Origin: an uncultured Porphyromonadaceae bacterium | GTDB lineage: Bacteria; Bacteroidota; Bacteroidia; Bacteroidales; Muribaculaceae | Length of the DNA: 7,419 bases | NCBI GenBank assembly: GCA_900552325.1 | Contig: URZG01000107.1 | Coordinates: 1 to 7,419, forward strand | Direction: 5' to 3' | Shown: positions 1 through 6,155 of the stretch, in pieces | How the letters are laid out: each line of letters begins with the position of its first letter | Position numbering within the stretch: position 1 is the stretch's first letter | Translations under genes and position numbers: made by a program | Notes under the pieces: generated by a model | What the model saw: only the letters and a program-made list of their open reading frames with translations | Told to the model about the DNA's origin: nothing | Database searches by the model: none

Positions 1-2318
1 TGGTTGCGCACGTTGCCGACGTTGGCGGTGGCAGCCCAGCGGTTACCTACGTGGGCGGGAGCGGTTACGTTCATGAGCATGTCGTTGGTCTTGCGGATGA
101 AGCCGTCGATAGAACCGGTGAGTCGGTTGGAGAACATGCCGAAGTCGATACCAGCGGAGAACTGCTCGGTGTTTTCCCAGTGGCCGCCGTTGTTGACCCA
201 TGTGAGCACTGTGGCGCCCTGGACGAGGGTCTGGGGCTGACCGAAGGCGTAGCCCAGGAAGTAGGGACCGGCGTTGGCCACGGAGAGGGTGAAGGCGTTG
301 TTGCCGATGTTGTCGTTACCTACCTTACCCCAGCCGAAGCGGACCTTGAGGTCGTTGAGCCAGTCTACGTTCTTGAGGAATTCTTCGCCGGAGGCACGCC
401 ATGCCAGCGAGAATGAGGGGAAGTAACCCCAGGAGTTCTCGGGGAACTTGGAGGAACCGTCGGCACGGAAGTTCACTGTGGCCATGTATTTGTCCATGTA
501 GGAGTAGTACACGCGGCCGAGCCATGAGAAGCGGCGGTTGCGGGCCACGGAGTCGGAAGCGGGGTTGGTGTTGTTCTCGGTTGTCTGCGAGAGGTACCAG
601 TTGCGCTCCACGGGGTTGAGGATCATGGCGCCGGAGTTGCCGATGCCGTACATGGAGTATTCCTCGACGGTCTGGCCTGCCATCACGGAGAAGGAGTGGT
701 CGCCGATGGTGCGGGCGTAGGTGAGGATGTTGTCGACGTTCCAGTTATAGTACTTGTTGATGGAGGAGGAGAGGAAGTTCTTGTCGCGCTTGTCGAAGGC
801 CGACACCTCGTAGGCGTCGGAGAATGATTTGTCGGTCACCACGTTGTAGTCGAAGCCGTAGGTGGTGCGCCATGTGAGTCCCTTGATGGGGGTGAGTTCG
901 ATGAAGGCGTTGCCCACGAAGCGCGAGTTGTTGCGTTTGGGGTGCGAGTACTCGACCATCGAGAAGGGGTTGGTCACGTTTTTGTAGTTGGATGAGGCTG
1001 CGATGAGTCCGCCCATCTCCTTGCCTTTGCGGTTTACGGTGCCTGCGGGATAGTGGGTGGGATCCCAGGGTGCCATGGCGAAGGAGGCGGCGAGGATACC
1101 GGCTTCGGGCTGCGAGGAGTTGTCGCCTGACTCGAAGGCGTTACGTGCCACACCTGCCATGAAGGAGATGTTTTCGCCGACCTTCATCCAGGGGGTGGCC
1201 TGGTAGGAGGTGTTCAGGCGCGCTGTGAGACGGGAATAGTCGGAGCCGATGAGGGTGCCTTCCTGCTTGAACCATGAACCCGACATGGAGTAGGTGAACT
1301 GGTCGGAACCGCCGTCGATGGAGAGGTGGTAGTTCTGGATCATGCCGGTGCGGAACACTTCGTCCTGCCAGTCGGTGTCGATCCCTTCATAGTTTATGCC
1401 GGTGGGGTTGGTCTCGGGATCGTAGATGGTGGGATAGTAGTCCGAAGCCTTCAGGCCCGAGTAGATACCCAGCCATTTGTTGAGGCCGTTCTCGGCATAA
1501 TATTTCTTGGAAGCGGTGTTGCCGTTGATTGCCACGTATGTGTCGGCGAAATCCTGGGCACCCATCACGTCGAGTTTCTTGTGGCGGGTTTCCCAGCCTA
1601 CGTACATGTCAAAGGTGATGTTGGCGCGGTCGGCTTTCTTGCCGGTCTTGGTGGTTACGAGGATCACACCGTTGGCACCGCGGGCACCGTAGATGGCGGC
1701 TGCGGAGGCGTCCTTGAGGATCTCGGTGCTCTGGATGTCGGCGGGGGAGAGGAACGAGATGTCGTCAACGATCACGCCGTCCACAACATATATAGGAGCC
1801 GAGCCGTTGATAGTGCCGACACCGCGGATACGTACCTCTGCCGATGCGCCGGGGCGACCGGTGAGCGAGTTTACGGTCACACCTGCGGCCTGGCCCTGGA
1901 GGGCGTTGGCGAGGGATGCCGAAGGAGTTTTCTGCAGCTTGTCGGAGGCTACTGACGATACGGAGCCGGTGAGGTCGCTCTTTTTCATGGTGCCGTAACC
2001 GATGGCCACGACTTCGTCGAGCATGTTGGAGCTGCGGAGCGAAACATCGATTGTGCCGGCTTCGGTGACTTTGCGGAGCTCGGTGTCACAACCTACGTAG
2101 GTGAATTTCAGTGTCTGGCCAACTTTCACGTCGATAGTGTATTCGCCGTCGATGTTGGTGGATACCCCTACTGCGGGGTTCTCCTTGACCTGGACAGTGG
2201 CGCCTATGAGAGGCTCGTTGTCGTCGGCTGACGAAACTACGCCTGTGACGCGCACGTTCTGGGCGGCCAGCGGAAGGGCCATCAGAAGCAATAGCAAAAA
2301 CAGGAATTGTTTTTTCAT
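1..2318 (-). CDS. SusC/RagA-family TonB-dependent outer-membrane transporter, C-terminus cut by window edge
   Basis: Outer-membrane beta-barrel that imports glycans or other large nutrients into the periplasm using TonB energy, normally paired with a SusD lipoprotein lid. Seen: 772 open codons from the ATG at 2318-2316, which directly follows an in-frame TAA, so the start is secure. Residues 1-19 form a signal peptide (MKKQFLFLLLLLMALPLAA). Residues about 21-100 are a CarboxypepD_reg-like domain (VTGVV, LIGATVQVK, GEYTIDV). The SusC signature DEVVAIGYGTMKK lies at about 101-113. The plug follows to about 225, with VRIRGVGTING and YGARGANGVI (210-219). The rest is barrel and ends at NVGNVRN. 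Family members usually have about 1000 residues or more, so roughly a quarter is off the left edge. No STN domain precedes the plug, so sigma/anti-sigma control is unlikely. The divergent gene at 3129 is the probable regulator. Substrate cannot be told. Confidence 0.96.
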   Translation of the reverse strand, partial: MKKQFLFLLLLLMALPLAAQNVRVTGVVSSADDNEPLIGATVQVKENPAVGVSTNIDGEYTIDVKVGQTLKFTYVGCDTELRKVTEAGTIDVSLRSSNMLDEVVAIGYGTMKKSDLTGSVSSVASDKLQKTPSASLANALQGQAAGVTVNSLTGRPGASAEVRIRGVGTINGSAPIYVVDGVIVDDISFLSPADIQSTEILKDASAAAIYGARGANGVILVTTKTGKKADRANITFDMYVGWETRHKKLDVMGAQDFADTYVAINGNTASKKYYAENGLNKWLGIYSGLKASDYYPTIYDPETNPTGINYEGIDTDWQDEVFRTGMIQNYHLSIDGGSDQFTYSMSGSWFKQEGTLIGSDYSRLTARLNTSYQATPWMKVGENISFMAGVARNAFESGDNSSQPEAGILAASFAMAPWDPTHYPAGTVNRKGKEMGGLIAASSNYKNVTNPFSMVEYSHPKRNNSRFVGNAFIELTPIKGLTWRTTYGFDYNVVTDKSFSDAYEVSAFDKRDKNFLSSSINKYYNWNVDNILTYARTIGDHSFSVMAGQTVEEYSMYGIGNSGAMILNPVERNWYLSQTTENNTNPASDSVARNRRFSWLGRVYYSYMDKYMATVNFRADGSSKFPENSWGYFPSFSLAWRASGEEFLKNVDWLNDLKVRFGWGKVGNDNIGNNAFTLSVANAGPYFLGYAFGQPQTLVQGATVLTWVNNGGHWENTEQFSAGIDFGMFSNRLTGSIDGFIRKTNDMLMNVTAPAHVGNRWAATANVGNVRN

Positions 2319-2504
2319 TTAGCGATTCAGGTAAATAAATGAGAGGTTTGTTGATTTCTTCTATAAGGTGAGTGGTTCTTACAACGCTGCACTTTGTCCG
2401 GATATTGTGTCTCAGTCGAATTGACGGTGCTCCGGGCCGGATTGCGCGGAGGTCGGCGGTGTGTCGGCTGACTGGGTTTGTTATGGCTCACGTCTTTCGT
2501 TGTC

Positions 2505-2537
2505 GCCGCCTATTATATAATGCCGCCTATTATATAA
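2505..2537. repeat. Tandem 16-bp direct repeat, 17-bp period
   Basis: GCCGCCTATTATATAA occurs at 2505-2520 and again, identical, at 2522-2537 with one T between. Each unit joins a GC-rich GCCGCC block to a palindromic TTATATAA core. On the minus strand each copy reads TTATATAATAGGCGGC, so each also carries a TATAAT hexamer. It lies inside the predicted transporter leader, 187-219 bp upstream of the start codon. It could be a protein-binding site, an extra promoter element or a recent slippage duplication; the sequence alone does not decide. Confidence 0.9.
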
Positions 2538-2605
2538 CAAGGTGTTGAGGCGCTGGCGTCGGCCGGTGGAGTCATGGCGGCCGTTTGGAGGGAGAGGCTG
2601 ATAAG

Positions 2606-2755
2606 TTAATGCCAATTCAAGAAGGAGCCGCTTGAGAGAGGGGATGGAGTCACATGTTTTTTCATGAGAAAGGATGATAGGATAAACTGAATCCCGAAAA
2701 CCGTCAGGCTATGGCGGCCTTCGGGATTCATGTTCATTCCTAACAGTGTTTTCAT
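2606..2755 (-). CDS. Possible 49-residue leader peptide or small protein (tentative)
   Basis: A short open frame in the predicted transporter leader, starting at the ATG 2755-2753 and ending with TAA at 2608-2606. The product begins MKTLLGMNMNPEGRHSLTVF, has a hydrophobic middle (LTVFGIQFILSSFL, about 17-30) and ends SGSFLNWH. The start has A-rich codons after ATG, as is common in Bacteroidetes, and no Shine-Dalgarno, which means little in this phylum. Residues 9-23 are encoded by the strong hairpin at 2688-2730, so the reading frame may be a by-product of an RNA structure. I do not recognise the protein. It could be an attenuator-type leader peptide, a small membrane protein, or chance. Confidence 0.25.
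   Translation of the reverse strand: MKTLLGMNMNPEGRHSLTVFGIQFILSSFLMKKHVTPSPLSSGSFLNWH
2688..2730 (-). promoter_or_regulatory. Strong leader hairpin (attenuator, terminator or RNA regulator)
   Basis: The perfect inverted repeat TGAATCCCGAA (2688-2698) and TTCGGGATTCA (2720-2730) gives an 11-bp stem. In minus-strand RNA it continues inward as GGCCG pairing with CGGUU, making an unbroken 16-bp stem (two G-U pairs) with an 11-nt loop. In plus-strand RNA those two pairs become A-C mismatches, so the fold favours the transporter's transcript. The sequence after the stem (GTTTATCCT) is only a weak U-tract. It may be an attenuator, the end of a roughly 140-nt small RNA, or an RNA-binding site. Confidence 0.7.
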
Positions 2756-2831
2756 GTGTAGGTATGTACTCTTACTTTCAATTTCAATGTCCTTAATCCA
2801 GCTTGAAGCGTGTCGCTGTAAAAATCTGGTG

Positions 2832-2863
2832 CAAAATTAGGTTGTAAAAACTGTTTTGTCAAG
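2832..2863 (-). promoter_or_regulatory. Candidate Bacteroidetes-type promoter for the SusC-like gene
   Basis: On the minus strand CTTG (2863-2860) is followed, 20 bp later, by TAATTTTG (2839-2832). The phylum's housekeeping consensus is TTTG, 19-21 bp, TAnnTTTG. The -7 box is a perfect match and the -33 box matches three of four. Transcription would start near 2825, giving a leader of about 505 nt before the ATG at 2318. I saw no other TAnnTTTG on this strand between here and the start codon. Confidence 0.6.
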
Positions 2864-2870
2864 AAAAATC

Positions 2871-2910
2871 ACTCACAAAAACTCAACACGGCTATAAAAA
2901 CAACTCAACA
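2871..2910. promoter_or_regulatory. Helically phased ACTCA repeats, candidate activator site
   Basis: AACTCAACA occurs at 2880-2888 and 2902-2910, exactly 22 bp apart (about two DNA turns). A third, partial copy, ACTCAC, lies at 2871-2876, 10 bp (about one turn) from the first ACTCA. All face the same way and the series ends 7 bp upstream of the -33 box of the transporter promoter. Centres fall at roughly -48, -59 and -81 from the predicted start. This is where an activator would bind, and the divergent regulator is the obvious candidate; binding itself is inferred. Confidence 0.4.
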
Positions 2911-2986
2911 TAAACCCTACTTTGCCAAATTAACCAAAATAAAATCAATAAGTTAAAATGAATATGTTTTATAACATACTTTCATT

Positions 2987-3018
2987 GTTGTTTACATAAA
3001 CTCTTTTTTCGACCTTTG
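2987..3018 (+). promoter_or_regulatory. Candidate promoter for the regulator gene
   Basis: GTTG (2987-2990), a 20-bp spacer and GACCTTTG (3011-3018) resemble TTTG-N20-TAnnTTTG with one mismatch in each box. Transcription would start near 3025, leaving about 105 nt of leader. The spacer begins with the interrupted palindrome GTTTA-CA-TAAAC (2990-3001), which could be an operator. This is weaker than the minus-strand promoter. Confidence 0.4.
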
Positions 3019-3097
3019 TAACCGATACTTGTCAAGAGGGTGGAATCAATACGGAATACAGTTCGAACTCTACCGCTTTCCGCACGGATTCCCCCTG

Positions 3098-3120
3098 TTT
3101 TAAGGCGTGATGCGCCAAAA
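3098..3120 (+). promoter_or_regulatory. Hairpin just before the regulator start codon
   Basis: TTTT (3098-3101) and GGCG (3104-3107) pair with CGCC (3113-3116) and AAAA (3117-3120) around a TGATG loop, with a two-base AA bulge. The stem ends 8 nt before the ATG at 3129. It could reduce ribosome access to this start. It is small and may be incidental. Confidence 0.3.
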
Positions 3121-3128
3121 TCACACAC

Positions 3129-6077
3129 ATGAATTTCTTATCAGGCATTTCAAAAAATCAGGCAGTGCGCCATCTCGGGCGCATCGTGCTGGCTGTGCTG
3201 GCAGTGGCCGCTCCCCTGGCGGCTGTGGCTTCGTACCCCCTTGTACGTAATTTCCCGCGTCTGCAATATAGCGCGGGAAGCCAGAACTGGAGTATAACCC
3301 AGGATAAGATCGGGCGCATGCTCATCGGCAACTCAGATTGCCTGCTGCTTACCGACTCGCGCAACTGGCATAAATATTATCTGCCCAATTATTCAACCGT
3401 GCGCTCCCTGCTCCTTGACGGCGACAACCGGCTTTATGCCGGCGGATCGGAAGAGTTCGGGGAGTTTGTCGCAGGGAAACCGGGCGATATGGGGTACCGG
3501 TCGCTTATCCCCTTGCTGGGCAAGAAACGGCCCGGAGCGATCGGGGAGATATGGCATATACATAAGGCCGGGGGTGACATACTCTTCCAGGGGGATCACC
3601 ATATTTTCCGCTACAACGGCTCGGGTATAGAGGTTTTCGACGCTCCGGCCAAAATCTCTACCTCGAATGTGATAGAGGGCAATCTGTATGTGGCGATAGA
3701 CAACAAGGGGCTGTTTTATTTCAACAACGGCAAGTTAGAGGAGACCGCGGGCAACGACCGGCTGGCCGGTACAAGGATCGTGGCGTTGCTGCCTATGAAT
3801 CACGATGTGCTGGTTGTAACTGCCTTCAACGGTCTTTTCCTCCTTGACGGCAATACGCTCAGACCGTTCACTACGTCCATTGATAACTTCTTGAAGGAGA
3901 ATCAGGTGTTCTGTGCCGTCTCCAAGGGGGATATATATGCGTTCGGCACGGTGAACTGCGGCGTGGCCGTGCTTGACAGAAACACCGGCGATGTGTCATA
4001 CGCCAATATGGATACCGGGATGCAGAACAACACGGTACTGTCGCTTTTTTTTGACAGCGGCAACAATCTGTGGGCCGGTCTCGACAACGGCATCGACTAC
4101 ATATTATATAATACACCTCTGAGCAATCTCAACGGCGTGGCCAACGTCTACGGAGCCGGCTACGCTTCGCGTCTGTATGGCAGCACACTGTGGCTTGCCA
4201 CGAACCAGGGGCTTTACTCCACTCCCTATCCGTTCCCCGATCAGCCCAAGCCCGAGCCTATGCACAGGGTTCTCAACGGTCAGGTGTGGAATCTCGAGGA
4301 GGTGGAGGGGGTATTCTTCGCCTGCTGTGACGGCGGACTCTACTTCCTCGACGGCGCCGCTTTCAGGAAGGTGGAGGGTGTGCCAGGTACATGGGCTGTG
4401 CTCCCGGTCCCGGACTCGGTGGTGAAGCAGTATGCCCCGTCCGACGAGTCGAAGTATCTGCTGGCATCGACCTACGACGGCTTCTATCTGCTCCGGCGTG
4501 CCGGCGCCGGATGGGTATCGCAGGGACGTGTGAAGGGTTATGACGATATCGGAGGCCGGTTCTCGATCGACAAGTACGGCGATATATGGATCTCGCACTG
4601 GATGAAAGGCGTGTACAGGCTGCGCCTCGATGTGGAGGGGTGCCGGTTCGTCTCCTCGTCGTTCTACAACAAGAGCAAGGGTCTGCCCACCGACCGCGAC
4701 AACTTCGTGAATATCCTTGACGGTGAGCCGGTAATCGCCACCGAGGGGGGACTCTCGCGTTTCAACCGTGCGACAGACCGTATCGAGCCGGACACGGTGC
4801 TTTCAGGGATATTCGGCAACCTGCCGTCGCTGCATCTCTACGGAAATAACTCCAACGGCATACTCGCCGTGAATCTCAAGACCATACGCAACGCTTACCG
4901 CGATGCGTCGGGCAAATACCGCATCGACTCGCTGACGTTCGCGCCGATCACCGAGAAACTTATTCCGGGCCATGATAATTTCAACTTCCTGTCGCCCAGA
5001 CGTATAATAGTCTCCAATCAGGAGGGTTTCTACGACGTGAATCTTGACCGGCAGCCCGACTCGATACCCCGGGTGCCTACCTTCGTCAGCCGGGTGTACG
5101 CCGGGGTGGATTCGCTGGTATATCAGGCATCGCCCGGAAAGCCGCTCGACGGGGGCTTGAATCTGCCCTACAGTCTCAACTCGCTGCGATTCGAGTTCGT
5201 CAGCCCGGAATATAATTCCCCCGACTGCGTGACCTATTCTTACATGCTGGAGAACTATGATACCGAATGGTCGCCCTGGACCTCCTCCAACTCCAAGGAA
5301 TATACACGTCTGCGCGAGGGGGACTATACCCTGAAAGTCAGGTCGCACAACAGTTATACGGGGCGCGACACCATGAGCGAGTTCCATCTCACCATCACTC
5401 CGCCGTGGTATCGCTCGCTGTGGGCCAAAATAGTCTATTGTCTGATAATCGGCGTATTGATATGGCTGCTGATAAATTTTTTAAGACGTTCGTCGGCGCG
5501 TCAGGCGCGTATCATAGAGGAGCGGAAGGAGAAAGAGCTCCAGACGATGCGCCAGGCTGCGCGCGAGGAGAATCTGCGCAAGGATTATGAGATAGCGGCC
5601 CTGAAAAGCCAGCAGCTCGAGCACGATATCCGGCACAAGTCGGAAGAGATTTCCAATATAACCATGAACGTGGTGCGTAAAAATGAGATACTGCTTGATA
5701 TCGCTGACCGTCTCACCAAAATCCAGGAACATCAGGAGGTGAAGGCGCACCGTACGCCCGATGTGCAGAAACAGCTCGCCAAGATACAGGGGGTGATACG
5801 CGACAATATCGGCCAGGATGACCACTGGAAGGACTTCACCAACTCCTTCGACCAGGCATACGACAACTATACCCAGAAACTGCGCAACATGCATGCCGAA
5901 CTGTCGGAAGGTGATCTGCGTATCTGCTGCTATCTGCGCATGGGGTTGTCATCTAAGGAGATAGCTCCGCTGCTCAATATCTCATACCGTTCGGTGGAGA
6001 TGTCGCGCTACCGTATCCGCAAGAAGATGGGCCTCACCCGCGACCAGAACCTCACCGAATACCTGCAGCGCCTCTAA
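3129..6077 (+). CDS. Membrane-spanning one-component regulator: beta-propeller, Y_Y_Y, LuxR-type HTH
   Basis: Likely transcription regulator that senses a periplasmic ligand and binds DNA from the inner membrane. Seen in 982 residues: signal-like hydrophobic segment 19-35; a long propeller region, about 40-650, with Reg_prop-type repeats such as VLSLFFDSGNNLWAGLDNGI (303-322) and FSIDKYGDIWIS (478-489); a Y_Y_Y domain at about 685-757 (YSYMLENYDTEWSPW at 703-717, then Y725 and Y733); a transmembrane helix at about 768-785 followed by RR; a charged coiled coil from about 788 to 870; and a C-terminal HTH at 925-982 (LSSKEIAPLLN, then recognition helix SVEMSRYRIRKKMGL). No histidine-kinase ATPase or receiver domain is present, unlike hybrid two-component sensors with the same periplasmic part. 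The ATG at 3129 is the first after an in-frame TGA (3108). It is divergent from the SusC-like gene, its probable target. A T-TTT-TTA heptamer sits at 5477-5483. The inducer is unknown. Confidence 0.93.
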   Translation: MNFLSGISKNQAVRHLGRIVLAVLAVAAPLAAVASYPLVRNFPRLQYSAGSQNWSITQDKIGRMLIGNSDCLLLTDSRNWHKYYLPNYSTVRSLLLDGDNRLYAGGSEEFGEFVAGKPGDMGYRSLIPLLGKKRPGAIGEIWHIHKAGGDILFQGDHHIFRYNGSGIEVFDAPAKISTSNVIEGNLYVAIDNKGLFYFNNGKLEETAGNDRLAGTRIVALLPMNHDVLVVTAFNGLFLLDGNTLRPFTTSIDNFLKENQVFCAVSKGDIYAFGTVNCGVAVLDRNTGDVSYANMDTGMQNNTVLSLFFDSGNNLWAGLDNGIDYILYNTPLSNLNGVANVYGAGYASRLYGSTLWLATNQGLYSTPYPFPDQPKPEPMHRVLNGQVWNLEEVEGVFFACCDGGLYFLDGAAFRKVEGVPGTWAVLPVPDSVVKQYAPSDESKYLLASTYDGFYLLRRAGAGWVSQGRVKGYDDIGGRFSIDKYGDIWISHWMKGVYRLRLDVEGCRFVSSSFYNKSKGLPTDRDNFVNILDGEPVIATEGGLSRFNRATDRIEPDTVLSGIFGNLPSLHLYGNNSNGILAVNLKTIRNAYRDASGKYRIDSLTFAPITEKLIPGHDNFNFLSPRRIIVSNQEGFYDVNLDRQPDSIPRVPTFVSRVYAGVDSLVYQASPGKPLDGGLNLPYSLNSLRFEFVSPEYNSPDCVTYSYMLENYDTEWSPWTSSNSKEYTRLREGDYTLKVRSHNSYTGRDTMSEFHLTITPPWYRSLWAKIVYCLIIGVLIWLLINFLRRSSARQARIIEERKEKELQTMRQAAREENLRKDYEIAALKSQQLEHDIRHKSEEISNITMNVVRKNEILLDIADRLTKIQEHQEVKAHRTPDVQKQLAKIQGVIRDNIGQDDHWKDFTNSFDQAYDNYTQKLRNMHAELSEGDLRICCYLRMGLSSKEIAPLLNISYRSVEMSRYRIRKKMGLTRDQNLTEYLQRL

Positions 6078-6085
6078 CCGCTCAC

Positions 6086-6145
6086 AATCAGCCCGGCAGG
6101 CTATTATAAGTTTTATAAATCTTATAATGGCCTGTCGGGCTGATT
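6086..6145 (+). terminator. Long-stem hairpin terminator after the regulator
   Basis: Arms 6086-6110 and 6121-6145 are 25 nt each with a 10-nt AT-only loop (6111-6120). They differ from perfect complementarity at two positions. Both are G-U pairs in plus-strand RNA but A-C mismatches in minus-strand RNA, so the structure is tuned for the regulator transcript ending at 6077. No T-run follows, so it may act as a transcript-end stabiliser or a factor-assisted terminator. It lies between convergent genes and could also slow transcription from the other side. Confidence 0.75.
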
Positions 6146-6155
6146 AGCAAGGTGT

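Larger units (their letters stand above)
2319..3128. promoter_or_regulatory. Divergent intergenic control region (810 bp)
   Basis: No gene of ordinary size lies between the divergent transporter and regulator. The left part (about 2319-2820) is moderately GC-rich and would be the transporter's untranslated leader if the promoter at 2832-2863 is right. The part from about 2820 to 3010 is markedly AT-rich, as expected for promoters in this phylum. Sites inside it (tandem repeat, hairpins, small ORF, phased repeats, two promoters) are listed separately. No tRNA, rRNA, CRISPR or transposon end was recognised here. Confidence 0.85.

Noticed and set aside
1326..1955. 209-codon plus-strand open frame within the transporter gene
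   Set aside because: It lies wholly opposite the well-supported SusC-like coding sequence, has a Gly/Val-rich composition typical of antisense to such genes, and shows no recognisable motif.
2513..2575. 20-codon minus-strand frame beginning MTPPADASAS in the leader
   Set aside because: Very short, ends inside the tandem repeat and has no supporting start context or hydrophobic pattern; chance is the simplest explanation.
2856..3037. TTGTCAAGA present at 2856-2864 and 3029-3037, in both promoter regions
   Set aside because: One shared 9-mer is about what chance gives in 810 bp, and in the left copy it is explained by the -33 box. The two positions relative to their promoters do not match.
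3060..3069. Perfect 10-bp palindrome AGTTCGAACT in the regulator leader
   Set aside because: About one such palindrome is expected by chance in a region this size, and nothing else supports a site here.
2319..3128. Invertible promoter (phase-variable inverted repeats), common for Bacteroidales surface genes
   Set aside because: I found no pair of long inverted repeats flanking either promoter; the only long inverted arms (2688-2730) are 21 nt apart and enclose no promoter.
4045..4052. Run of eight T in the regulator, possible phase-variation tract
   Set aside because: Too short on its own for convincing slippage. It encodes Leu-Phe-Phe of a normal propeller strand and the frame is intact.
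4803..5387. 194-codon minus-strand open frame inside the regulator, and a similar 164-codon one at 4104-4598
   Set aside because: Both are antisense to the continuous, domain-rich regulator frame and look like codon-bias shadows with no motifs or promoters of their own.
5625..5642. HDIRHK-like sequence in the coiled coil, resembling a histidine-kinase H-box
   Set aside because: No N, G or other ATPase boxes follow; the next recognisable domain is the HTH. Charged coiled-coil composition explains it.
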